Program-made: the position numbers and the translations under genes
Shown: positions 1 to 6,053 of the stretch, piece after piece
Numbering within the stretch: the first letter of the stretch is position 1
Layout: each line of letters begins with the position of its first letter
Source: Gammaproteobacteria bacterium
Lineage (GTDB): Bacteria > Pseudomonadota > Gammaproteobacteria > Chromatiales > Chromatiaceae
DNA: 33,977 nt
Assembly (NCBI GenBank): GCA_006227775.1
Contig: SBFV01000330.1
Span: 1-33,977, forward strand
Reading direction: 5' to 3'
The notes under the pieces: generated by a model
Databases searched by the model: none
The model's input: only the letters and a program-made list of their open reading frames with translations
Told to the model about the DNA's origin: nothing

Positions 1-1112
1 CCGCTGCCCGCGCCGCCGGTGAAGAGCGGCGAGCCGTTGAAGACGATGGCAATGCGCGAGCCGGGCTTGTCGCGGTTGCCTTGTTGCCACGGCTGAAACT
101 TGGCGATCATGTGGAGCAGAAAGAGCAGCGCGCCGTCGTTGATGCGTGGCAGCTTGCCGTTGTAGCCGCGAAAGTTGGGCCAGCGGTCGATCACCTTTTT
201 TTCCCCCTTCCAGTCCACGCCAAAGGGCGGGTTGGCCAGCAGGTAGTCGAAACGCATGTCGGAGAACTGGTCGTTGGTCAGGGTGTTGCCGTATTCGATG
301 CGGCTATCCTTGTGCCCCTTGATCAGCAGGTCGGAGGCGGCGACGGCGTAGGAGCGCGGGTTGTAGTCCTGGCCGTAGACCTTGACCGTGGCGTGTTCGT
401 TGTGGGCGCGCAGCCAGTTCTGGCTTTCGGCCAGCATGCCGCCGGTGCCGCAGGCCGGATCGCAGATGGTGACGATCTTGCCCGCCTGGGTGAGCACCTG
501 GGTATCGGGCTCCAGCAGCAGGTTGACCATCAGGCGGATGACCTCGCGCGGGGTAAAGTGGTCACCGGCCGTCTCGTTGGCCGCCTCGTTGAAACGCCGG
601 ATCAGGTCTTCAAACACCAGTCCCATGGTGATGTTGTCCACGTGGCGGGGGTGCAGGTCGATTTCGGCGAACTGCGAAACCACCTGATAGAGGCGGTTAG
701 CCTCTTCGAGCTTTTCGATCTCCTTCTCAAACTCGAACCGTTCGAAAATCTTACGGATGTTCTCGGAAAAGCCATTGATATAATCGACCAGATGGCGGCC
801 GATGTTGTCCGGGTCGCCCTTGAGCTTCCGGAAATCGAGCTGGCTGTGATTGTGAAAACCTAACGGCTGGCCGTCCTCGTCCTTGGCCAGTTCGTTCAGC
901 ACCCGGTCCACCAGTTGCGGGTCTTTGTCCTTCAAGGTGTCAAAACGCTTGAGCACCACTTCCTTGGTGGGGGCCAGCACAGCATCGAAACGGCGCAACA
1001 CGGTTAACGGCAGCATGACCCGTTCGTACTGCGGCGGCCGATACGGCCCGCGCAGCAGATCGGCAACGGACCAGATGAAATTCGCAAGTTGCTGAAAATT
1101 CGCAGGTGTCAT
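1..1112 (-). CDS. hsdM: Type I restriction-modification methylase subunit HsdM (partial, 3' end outside window)
   Basis: DNA N6-adenine methyltransferase subunit of a type I restriction-modification system; it would work with HsdS and HsdR, neither of which is visible here. Reading the minus strand gives about 370 uninterrupted codons running off the left edge. An HsdM_N-like helical domain (about residues 1-145) is followed by the Rossmann methylase domain. SAM-binding motif I appears as DPACGTGG near residue 230, and the catalytic NPPF motif IV near residue 300. The start at 1112 is chosen because an AGAAGGA ribosome binding site lies 8 to 9 bases upstream, and because the ATG overlaps the stop of the preceding HTH gene (ATGA). 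That overlap implies translational coupling to the upstream genes. The gene looks intact as far as it can be read. Whether hsdS and hsdR follow cannot be judged from this window. Confidence 0.93.
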   Translation of the reverse strand, partial: MTPANFQQLANFIWSVADLLRGPYRPPQYERVMLPLTVLRRFDAVLAPTKEVVLKRFDTLKDKDPQLVDRVLNELAKDEDGQPLGFHNHSQLDFRKLKGDPDNIGRHLVDYINGFSENIRKIFERFEFEKEIEKLEEANRLYQVVSQFAEIDLHPRHVDNITMGLVFEDLIRRFNEAANETAGDHFTPREVIRLMVNLLLEPDTQVLTQAGKIVTICDPACGTGGMLAESQNWLRAHNEHATVKVYGQDYNPRSYAVAASDLLIKGHKDSRIEYGNTLTNDQFSDMRFDYLLANPPFGVDWKGEKKVIDRWPNFRGYNGKLPRINDGALLFLLHMIAKFQPWQQGNRDKPGSRIAIVFNGSPLFTGGAGS

Positions 1113-1342
1113 ACGTTCGAATCCTTCTGATCGAGTTTCAGCTTGCCGCCGCAGATTTGTGATGCGCAGAAAGCGGTAAATTGCTTCATGGCCAGCTTCG
1201 ACGGCACCGTCTTGCCGTTCTCTCAGCGATTGACCGTGGCGAAGCTCACCCCGAGGGCGTGGGCCAGCTCCTCCTGGGAGAGTGCCAGCTTCCGCCGGAC
1301 CTCCTTGAGCGTTTCCGGGAACTTTTCGGGTTGGCGGGTCAT
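1109..1342 (-). pseudogene. XRE-family helix-turn-helix regulator interrupted by an in-frame TGA
   Basis: A 77-residue reading frame encoding a Cro/CI-type HTH DNA-binding protein, probably the local regulator of the methylase operon. Residues 14-37 read as a standard XRE HTH (LSQEELAHALGVSFATV). The frame then meets a TGA stop at codon 40 (1225-1223), in the phrase VNR*ENGKTVPS. In this family the position is normally tryptophan (VNRWENGKTxPS), so a single TGG to TGA change explains the break. The frame stays open after the stop and ends in an ATGA overlap with hsdM. The upstream end also overlaps the previous gene by ATGA. The HTH itself could still be made as a 39-residue peptide. Sequencing error is the main alternative. 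Confidence 0.8.
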
Positions 1343-1668
1343 GGCCACTGGGTATTTCCCGCTGATTGGACGAGGCGCAGTAGGCCGGGCGCGACGTTCC
1401 ACTGGTGGCCGTCGTTGGTGGCGACGCTGGTGGTCTTCTTGTTGAGGCGCAGCACCATACCTTCCAGCATCCGGCCTTCCGGTGCCTGGGAGCCGACCAG
1501 GTCGCCCCTGGTCAAGCTGGTTATCAGCTTGGTGGCACGGATCTGGGATATGAGCTTGAGCCGTTCGACAATCAGCCGGTTGAGAAAGAGCGGATCCTCT
1601 TCGTTCAATCGCTTGATCGCCTACACGGCGGAGATGCGGTCGACGATCTTGACGCTGCCGGGTTTCAT
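1339..1668 (-). pseudogene. Small SH3/KOW-like hypothetical protein interrupted by an in-frame TAG
   Basis: Unnamed 109-codon gene between hepT and the HTH gene, sharing ATGA overlaps with both. The frame opens with MKPGSVKIVDRISAV, meets TAG at codon 16 (1623-1621), and continues AIKRLNEEDPLFLNRL to a TGA at 1339. The C-terminal part (about residues 55-100) has the look of a small beta-barrel: GDLVGSQ, then GMVLRLNKKTTSVATNDG, then HQWNVAPGLLR. Small SH3- or KOW-like nucleic-acid-binding domains have this pattern, but the assignment is by eye. CAG or GAG to TAG would be the simplest lesion. A TTG codon at 1608 could allow re-initiation giving an 89-residue product. Function is unknown; the position in the operon suggests a link to HepT/MntA or HsdM. 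Confidence 0.65.
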
Positions 1669-2021
1669 GACTGCGCCTCGTCTTTCAGCGCCTTGAGCAG
1701 CGGTAGCAGTTCGGGCACATCATCCTGGATGATGCTCCACAGGGTGTCGTCGTCGATGCCGAGGTAGCCGTGAATCAGGCTGTTGCGGGTGGCGATGATC
1801 ATCCGCCAGGGGATTTCAGGGTGGGCGGCGCGAACTTCATCCGGGATATGGGTGGCGGCTTCGCCGATCAGCTCCAGATTGCGCAGGGTGGCGTCGTAGG
1901 TAAGACCGCTGGCCACAAAACCGGCCTGGCCGAGGCCGTCGGTGTAGGCAAGCACCTTCCCGGCGAAGTCGATCATGTCGTCGAGGTAGAAGCGCCATTC
2001 GCGCTGGCTGGCATCAGACAT
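1665..2021 (-). CDS. hepT: HEPN-domain toxin, HepT family (DUF86-like)
   Basis: A 118-residue all-helical HEPN protein, the RNase-type toxin of the MntA/HepT (MNT/HEPN) toxin-antitoxin class. The catalytic and regulatory motif RX4HXY is present as RNSLIHGY at residues 79-86 (R79, H84, Y86). In characterised HepT proteins Arg and His are needed for RNA cleavage, and the Tyr is the residue AMPylated by MntA. The start at 2021 (MSDASQREW) is preferred over a longer frame beginning at 2087, because that extension would lie inside mntA and has no family resemblance. The gene overlaps the end of mntA by 8 bases and the next gene by ATGA. Motif residues are intact, so the protein is probably active. 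Its linkage to a type I methylase operon is unusual. Confidence 0.88.
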   Translation of the reverse strand: MSDASQREWRFYLDDMIDFAGKVLAYTDGLGQAGFVASGLTYDATLRNLELIGEAATHIPDEVRAAHPEIPWRMIIATRNSLIHGYLGIDDDTLWSIIQDDVPELLPLLKALKDEAQS

Positions 2022-2304
2022 GGACCCGCTCCTGTTCGATGTAAGGGCGCATATCCGATCGCAGGGCCTTTTCAGTGACCAGGTCAACAGGGCAGCCGAA
2101 CAGATCCTCTAGGTAGAACTGCACGCCGAAATAGCGCTTGGAGGTAGCCGGGCCGTCGAAGGCCACCAGCACATCGACATCGCTGCCGCTGCTCGCCGTG
2201 TCGCGAGCGGTGGAGCCGAACAGGGCCAGCCGGGTCACGCCGAAACGGGCCTGCAGCTCCGGCTTGCTGCTAGTCAGCAGTTCAAGAGCACGTTGTCTGT
2301 TCAT
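2014..2304 (-). CDS. mntA: MntA-type minimal nucleotidyltransferase antitoxin
   Basis: A 96-residue minimal nucleotidyltransferase, expected to act as antitoxin by transferring AMP onto the tyrosine of the adjacent HepT. The polymerase-beta-type signature GSX10DXD is complete: G30 and S31 in LALFGSTAR, then D42 and D44 in SDVDVLV. The start is supported by a GGAGG ribosome binding site 7 bases upstream. It is the first gene of the minus-strand operon, and its last codons overlap the hepT start by 8 bases, as is usual for this pair. Antitoxin before toxin is the common order. Both active-site motifs are intact, unlike the two interrupted genes downstream. Confidence 0.88.
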   Translation of the reverse strand: MNRQRALELLTSSKPELQARFGVTRLALFGSTARDTASSGSDVDVLVAFDGPATSKRYFGVQFYLEDLFGCPVDLVTEKALRSDMRPYIEQERVHV

Positions 2305-2317
2305 CGCTCAGCCTCCA

Positions 2318-2332
2318 AAGGTAGTTCACCTT
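2318..2332 (-). promoter_or_regulatory. Short inverted repeat just upstream of mntA
   Basis: A perfect 5-bp inverted repeat with a 5-base spacer (AAGGT-N5-ACCTT) ends 13 bases upstream of the mntA start and abuts the GGAGG ribosome binding site. It could be an operator for autoregulation by the MntA-HepT complex or by the HTH protein, or a small RNA hairpin affecting translation. The repeat is short and no promoter hexamers could be assigned with confidence, so the role is speculative. Confidence 0.3.
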
Positions 2333-2375
2333 CCGGGCTTTAGCGCACCCGAAACCGCTGGGCGCACGCGAGCCA

Positions 2376-2422
2376 TTAAAAAGAAAACCCGCCCAGTAAC
2401 CAGACGCGGTTAGTGGGCGGGT
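2376..2422 (-). terminator. Rho-independent terminator of ssrA
   Basis: On the minus strand, 14 bases past the tmRNA 3' end, lies a 15-bp stem (ACCCGCCCA-C-TAACC against GGTTA-C-TGGGCGGGT) with a single C-C mismatch and a 6-base loop. A T-rich tract (TTTTCTTTTT) follows. This is a textbook strong intrinsic terminator. It separates ssrA from the mntA operon, which therefore needs its own promoter. Confidence 0.93.
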
Positions 2423-2436
2423 ATGACTTTTCTAAA

Positions 2437-2796
2437 TGGTGGAGGCGGCGGGAATTGAACCCGCGTCCGCAAGTCCTCTGCCTAGAGATCTACATGCTTA
2501 GCCCTATCTATTGTGTTTAACCTTCCAGCGCCCGAAGGGCAGGGCACTCGGTCGGCGATTCCGAATTGGGTTTTAGCGGATCGGGTCCGGACCCCCCTCC
2601 CCGCGATCCCATGTGTTTTTACCCCTGGAATCCGCTCCCCACAGGCAGAGATCGGTCAGAGGCTCGCCGGATTAGGCGGCGAGAGCGTAGTTGTCGTCGT
2701 TGGCAACTGTTGGTTTGCGGATGGATTTACGAGGTACCCCGCACCTCGGCATGCACCCCAGGGTTCGCAACCCACGTCGAAAGCCATGTCGCCCCC
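2437..2796 (-). ncRNA. ssrA: Transfer-messenger RNA (tmRNA)
   Basis: A 360-base tmRNA that rescues stalled ribosomes together with SmpB. The 3' end carries the tRNA-like T arm (GGTTCAATTCC) and ends CCTCCACCA. The 5' end GGGGGCG pairs with CGCCTCC to give a 7-bp acceptor stem with one G-U pair, and the 5' region includes the TTCGACG segment typical of tmRNA. The internal tag reading frame encodes ANDDNYALAA and ends in TAA. The gene lies downstream of smpB on the same strand and has its own promoter and terminator. The boundaries are set by the acceptor stem and the encoded CCA. Confidence 0.96.
2672..2704 (-). other. tmRNA tag-peptide reading frame (ANDDNYALAA)
   Basis: Ten codons plus TAA inside ssrA. 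The resume codon is GCC (Ala), and the encoded proteolysis tag is ANDDNYALAA. It differs from the Escherichia coli tag ANDENYALAA by one Glu to Asp change. The terminal ALAA recognised by ClpXP is kept. Confidence 0.93.
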
Positions 2797-2814
2797 TGAG
2801 TCGATGAGTTGGAA

Positions 2815-2843
2815 AGTATAGGGGGGGGCAAGTTCCCGGGCAA
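2815..2843 (-). promoter_or_regulatory. Sigma70-type promoter of ssrA
   Basis: On the minus strand TTGCCC and TATACT are separated by exactly 17 bases, ending 18 bases before the mature tmRNA 5' end. This leaves a short leader to be removed by RNase P. The spacer contains a run of eight C residues next to the -10 element, which is unusual. Position and spacing fit an ssrA promoter well. Confidence 0.75.
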
Positions 2844-2993
2844 TGGAAAAAATGTTCCTGCGATGATCGGGACGATCGAATGTTCGGGCGGTAGGGGTTA
2901 GGTAGTCCGGCGAATCCCCTCGCCTGTAGTGGGCTCGGTGGACCAGCGAGCCCTGTGACGGGGTGAGGGGCCAGATGTTTGGGGCGGGGCCCG

Positions 2994-3470
2994 CTATTTC
3001 TGCTTGAACAGCCGGTCCTTCTCCCGCAGCCAATCCCGATCCTTCTCGCTGTCGCGCTTGTCATGCAGCTTCTTACCCTTGGCCAGGCCGATCTCAAGCT
3101 TGGCTCGGCCCCGCTTCCAATACATGGCGGTGGGTACCAGGGTGTAGCCCGCACGCTCCACCAAGCCGATGAGGCGGTTGATCTCGCTGCGCTTGAGCAG
3201 CAACTTGCGGTCCCGGGTGGGATTGGGGGTCACATGGGTCGAGGCGCTGCTGAGGGCGGAAATGTGGCAGCCGAGGAGGTATGCCTCCCCCTGGATGATC
3301 CGTACGTAACTTTCCCGCAGTTGGACGCGACCGGCGCGGGCGCTCTTCACCTCCCAGCCCTCCAGGCTAATGCCGGCCTCGAAGCGCTGCTCGATGTGGT
3401 AGTCATGCCCCGCCTTCTTGTTGAGGGCAATGGTGGACTGTCCGGTTTTGGTTTTGGGTTTGGTGGCCAT
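2994..3470 (-). CDS. smpB: SsrA-binding protein SmpB
   Basis: A 158-residue RNA-binding protein that delivers tmRNA to stalled ribosomes. Family features are clear: IALNKKAGHDYHIEQRFEAGISLEGWEVKSARAG near the N terminus, the barrel segment around GEAYLLGCHIS, and the basic C-terminal tail GLAKGKKLHDKRDSEKDRDW, which enters the ribosomal mRNA channel. The start MATKPKTKTGQ at 3470 is chosen over an upstream ATG at 3512 because it gives the usual family length; neither has a strong ribosome binding site. It precedes ssrA on the same strand with about 150 bases between, and is divergent from tpiA. Confidence 0.95.
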   Translation of the reverse strand: MATKPKTKTGQSTIALNKKAGHDYHIEQRFEAGISLEGWEVKSARAGRVQLRESYVRIIQGEAYLLGCHISALSSASTHVTPNPTRDRKLLLKRSEINRLIGLVERAGYTLVPTAMYWKRGRAKLEIGLAKGKKLHDKRDSEKDRDWLREKDRLFKQK

Positions 3471-3529
3471 GTTCAAGAGTGTAAAGCATGGAGCTTCGGC
3501 GGAGAAAGCCACGTGAGGCTTTCGTCGGG

Positions 3530-3558
3530 TTGATTTTGGCGAGATCTCCGGCTATCTT
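3530..3558 (+). promoter_or_regulatory. Sigma70-type promoter of tpiA
   Basis: TTGATT and TATCTT are separated by 17 bases and end 27 bases upstream of the tpiA start, in the divergent smpB/tpiA intergenic region. A small perfect hairpin (AAAGCC-N6-GGCTTT, 3505-3522) lies just upstream and could influence either promoter. Confidence 0.7.
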
Positions 3559-3585
3559 AGCGCGCTCTTCAATTGGGAGGTTCTC

Positions 3586-4347
3586 ATGCGTCAGCCCCTG
3601 GTTGCCGGCAACTGGAAAATGAATGGTTCCGTCGCGAGCGTGCGCGAGTTGCTGGCAGGAATCAAAGCAGGCGTGGCCGGTGTCCCCAGGTGCGAGGTGG
3701 CGGTATGCCCGCCCTTCATCTACATCCCTCAGGCGAGTGCCGAGCTGGCGGGTAGCCCGGTTTTCTGGGGCGCGCAGAATCTGTCCACCGAGGCGGCTGG
3801 TGCCTTTACCGGCGAGATCGCGGCTTCCATGTTGCTGGATTTCGGCTGCACCTATGTCATCGTCGGCCACTCGGAACGGCGTACCCTTTATGGTGAGGAC
3901 GATGACGTGGTCGCGGCAAAGTTTGCCGTCGCCCGTGCCGCTGGTCTCAAACCTATCCTTTGCGTGGGCGAGACCTTGGGTGAGCGGGAGCAGGGCATTA
4001 CCGAGCAGGTTATCGCCCGGCAGTTGGATGCGGTCATGGCCATGCAGGGGGCTGCGGTACTGGCGGATGGAGTCATCGCCTACGAACCCGTTTGGGCCAT
4101 CGGCACCGGCAAGACGGCCACCCCTGCGCAGGCCCAGGAAGTCCATGCCTTTATCCGTGGACGGGTAGCCTCGCAAGCGCCCGAGGTTGCCGCCGGTTTG
4201 CGCATTCTATATGGTGGCAGCATGAAGCCGGGCAATGCCCCGGAGCTCATGGCTCAGCCGGATATCGACGGTGGTCTCATCGGTGGCGCCTCTCTGGTAG
4301 CCAGTGAGTTTCTGGGCATCTGCCAGGCCGCTCACGAAAGCGTCTGA
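3586..4347 (+). CDS. tpiA: Triosephosphate isomerase
   Basis: Glycolytic and Calvin-cycle enzyme that interconverts dihydroxyacetone phosphate and glyceraldehyde 3-phosphate in the cytoplasm. At 253 residues it has normal family length. Catalytic residues are all visible: K11 in NWKMNG, H95 in IVGHSERR and E167 in AYEPVWAIGTG. The phosphate-binding LYGGSMKPGN and GLIGGASL segments are also present. A GGGAGG ribosome binding site precedes the ATG. secG follows after 7 bases and the two are almost certainly cotranscribed, an arrangement common in proteobacteria. Confidence 0.98.
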   Translation: MRQPLVAGNWKMNGSVASVRELLAGIKAGVAGVPRCEVAVCPPFIYIPQASAELAGSPVFWGAQNLSTEAAGAFTGEIAASMLLDFGCTYVIVGHSERRTLYGEDDDVVAAKFAVARAAGLKPILCVGETLGEREQGITEQVIARQLDAVMAMQGAAVLADGVIAYEPVWAIGTGKTATPAQAQEVHAFIRGRVASQAPEVAAGLRILYGGSMKPGNAPELMAQPDIDGGLIGGASLVASEFLGICQAAHESV

Positions 4348-4354
4348 GGACAAG

Positions 4355-4903
4355 ATGCAAACTATCCTGACCGTCGTCCATCTCTTCCTGGCCCTGGGAT
4401 TGATCGGGCTGGTGCTCATCCAGCACGGCAAGGGAGCTGACATGGGCGCGGCCTTTGGCAGCGGCGCCTCCGCCACGGTGTTCGGTGCCCGGGGCTCGGG
4501 AAATTTCCTGTCGCGAACCACGGCCATCCTGGCGGCACTCTTTTTTGTCACCAGCATGGTTCTGGCCTATTATGCATCCCAGGTCAGTGGGCCTCAGGGG
4601 CTCATGGACCAGATGGATCAGGTGCCGGTGGCGCCAGTAACGGTTCCTCCCATGAAGCGGGAGGAAATTCCAGGCATAGACCAAATGCCCGCCCCGGTTC
4701 CCGGACCAACTCCTTCCGCCGAGGTGCCGGCGGTCGATGCGCCGGTTCCGCTACAGGAATCCGCTCCCGTCGCCTTGACCCCGGCCGCCATGGAGGTTAG
4801 CGAGGAGAAGGTCGATGTGGTGGCGCCTTTGGTCGAGCAACCGCCGGCCGAACAGGCGGTTCCTGCTCTGGCCCCGGCCGAATCTCCAGCACCTAAGCAA
4901 TAA
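4355..4903 (+). CDS. secG: Preprotein translocase subunit SecG with extended C-terminal tail
   Basis: Small inner-membrane subunit of the SecYEG translocon. Residues 1-75 are a typical SecG: transmembrane helix 1 (about 3-23), a cytoplasmic loop with LIQHGKGADMGAAFGSGAS, the GSGNFLSRTTA segment, and transmembrane helix 2 (about 53-74). The start MQTILTVVHLF is preceded by GAGGA. The protein is 182 residues long against about 110 in E. coli. The extra 100 or so residues are rich in Pro, Val, Ala and Glu with no recognisable domain, and are probably disordered. The gene lies between tpiA and tRNA-Leu. Confidence 0.93.
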   Translation: MQTILTVVHLFLALGLIGLVLIQHGKGADMGAAFGSGASATVFGARGSGNFLSRTTAILAALFFVTSMVLAYYASQVSGPQGLMDQMDQVPVAPVTVPPMKREEIPGIDQMPAPVPGPTPSAEVPAVDAPVPLQESAPVALTPAAMEVSEEKVDVVAPLVEQPPAEQAVPALAPAESPAPKQ

Positions 4904-4911
4904 CCTTTGCA

Positions 4912-4996
4912 GCCGATGTGGTGAAATTGGTAGACACGCTATCTTGAGGGGGTAGTGGCGCAAGCCGTGCCGGTTCGAGTCCGGCCATCGGCACCA
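4912..4996 (+). tRNA. tRNA-Leu (anticodon GAG)
   Basis: An 85-base class II tRNA. The acceptor arms GCCGATG and CATCGGC pair perfectly and are followed by an encoded ACCA. The anticodon stem-loop CTATC-TTGAGGG-GGTAG places GAG in the loop. A long variable arm is present, and the T arm carries GGTTCGAGTCC. It sits 8 bases downstream of secG and upstream of a terminator, so it may be read from the tpiA transcript. This is a common tRNA position before nuo operons in this group. Confidence 0.96.
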
Positions 4997-5005
4997 TTGT
5001 CGACG

Positions 5006-5042
5006 AAAGGCGGGTCGTTTTAGCGGCCTGCCTTTTTCTTTT
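5006..5042 (+). terminator. Rho-independent terminator after tRNA-Leu(GAG)
   Basis: A 9-bp stem (AAAGGCGGG against CCTGCCTTT, one G-T wobble) with a 12-base loop is followed by TTCTTTT. It ends the tpiA-secG-tRNA unit before the nuo promoter region. Confidence 0.8.
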
Positions 5043-5129
5043 GGGGTCCGTGCCGTGGAGCGGCATTGCCGGCTGCAATATAAGCTATATAACTGATTGA
5101 TTTAAAATTGAAGTATTGAAGCCTTCCGC

Positions 5130-5159
5130 TTGACAGGGGTCAAGGGGCTGCACTAGACT
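5130..5159 (+). promoter_or_regulatory. Probable promoter of the nuo operon
   Basis: A perfect -35 element TTGACA is followed after 18 bases by TAGACT, 57 bases upstream of the nuoA start. The preceding stretch is unusually AT-rich for this window (around 5083-5118) and could act as an UP element. No regulator site could be identified. Confidence 0.6.
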
Positions 5160-5215
5160 TCGTCACACTGTCTTACTTGCTCACTCAAAATAACCACATA
5201 GCAAGGGGAGGGGGG

Positions 5216-5572
5216 GTGTTAGAAAATTATCTTCCGATCCTGATCTTCATGGTCATCGGCTTGCTGGTGGGTGGTGGAGCCATGGTTGCCGGCTTCGTGC
5301 TAGGCGAGCACCGTCCCGACAGCCAAAAGAATTCTCCCTACGAATGCGGCTTCGAGGCCTTCGAGAGCGCACGGCTTAAATTCGATGTCCGCTACTACCT
5401 CGTCGCCATTCTCTTCATCATCTTCGATCTTGAGATAGCCTTCCTCTTCCCCTGGGCGGTCGCCCTTGATGGTTTGGGTATGGTGGGTCTGATCGCCATG
5501 GCTTTCTTTCTCGCCATTCTGGTGGTGGGTTTTGTCTACGAATGGAAGAAGGGGGCTTTGGAATGGGAATAG
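5216..5572 (+). CDS. nuoA: NADH-quinone oxidoreductase subunit A
   Basis: A 118-residue inner-membrane subunit at the junction of the peripheral and membrane arms of complex I. Three transmembrane helices are visible, along with the conserved loop SPYECGFEAFESARLKFDVRYY and the family motif FDLEIAFLFPW. The start is set at a GTG because a purine-rich AAGGGGAGGGG ribosome binding site lies just before it and this gives the family length. An in-frame TTG at 5177 would add 13 uncharacteristic residues. The end overlaps nuoB by 10 bases. Confidence 0.95.
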   Translation: MLENYLPILIFMVIGLLVGGGAMVAGFVLGEHRPDSQKNSPYECGFEAFESARLKFDVRYYLVAILFIIFDLEIAFLFPWAVALDGLGMVGLIAMAFFLAILVVGFVYEWKKGALEWE

Positions 5573-6039
5573 CCGGCATTCTGGAACAGGGCGTCATCAC
5601 CACGACGGCGGACAAGCTCATCAATTGGGCGCGTACAGGCTCCCTGTGGCCCATGACCTTCGGTCTGGCTTGTTGCGCCGTCGAGATGATGCAGGCGGGC
5701 GCGGCACGCTACGATCTCGATCGTTTCGGGATCATCTTCCGCCCCAGTCCTCGCCAGTCGGATGTCATGGTCGTGGCGGGAACCCTCTGCAACAAAATGG
5801 CCCCGGCCTTGCGTAAGGTTTACGACCAGATGGCGGAACCCCGCTGGGTCATATCCATGGGCTCCTGCGCCAACGGTGGCGGTTATTACCATTACTCCTA
5901 CTCAGTGGTGCGGGGTTGCGACCGTATCGTGCCGGTCGATATCTACATCCCCGGTTGTCCGCCTACCGCCGAAGCCTTGTTGTACGGCATCCTGCAGTTG
6001 CAGAACAAGATCCGCCGTACCAATACCATCGCCCGCTGA
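5563..6039 (+). CDS. nuoB: NADH-quinone oxidoreductase subunit B (cluster N2)
   Basis: Peripheral-arm subunit of 158 residues carrying the terminal 4Fe-4S cluster N2, which passes electrons to quinone. The ligands are the tandem cysteines C37 and C38 in LACCAVEMM, C102 in MGSCANGGG and C132 in PGCPPTAEAL. The start MGIAGILEQG matches the family. An upstream in-frame ATG at 5542 is rejected because it only adds residues encoded inside the nuoA coding sequence. Confidence 0.97.
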   Translation: MGIAGILEQGVITTTADKLINWARTGSLWPMTFGLACCAVEMMQAGAARYDLDRFGIIFRPSPRQSDVMVVAGTLCNKMAPALRKVYDQMAEPRWVISMGSCANGGGYYHYSYSVVRGCDRIVPVDIYIPGCPPTAEALLYGILQLQNKIRRTNTIAR

Positions 6040-6053
6040 TCCTTATTAATCCT

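Noticed and set aside
81..863. Long plus-strand frame opposite hsdM
   Set aside because: It has no family resemblance, while the minus strand reads as a clear HsdM with both methylase motifs.
1109..1668. Reassignment of TGA or TAG to amino acids in this organism
   Set aside because: Intact genes in the window end at TGA or TAG at the family-expected places (for example tpiA and nuoD at TGA, nuoA and thiL at TAG) and use TGG for Trp. The two stops look like local mutations or errors.
2931..2953. GGGCTCG-N9-CGAGCCC hairpin as smpB terminator
   Set aside because: The stem is good, but no T tract follows on the minus strand, so intrinsic termination is not supported. It is left as an unassigned structure.
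2656..3154. Minus-strand frames running through ssrA and the smpB end
   Set aside because: They only read through the tmRNA. The final ANDDNYALAA is the tag peptide of ssrA, not the end of a separate protein.
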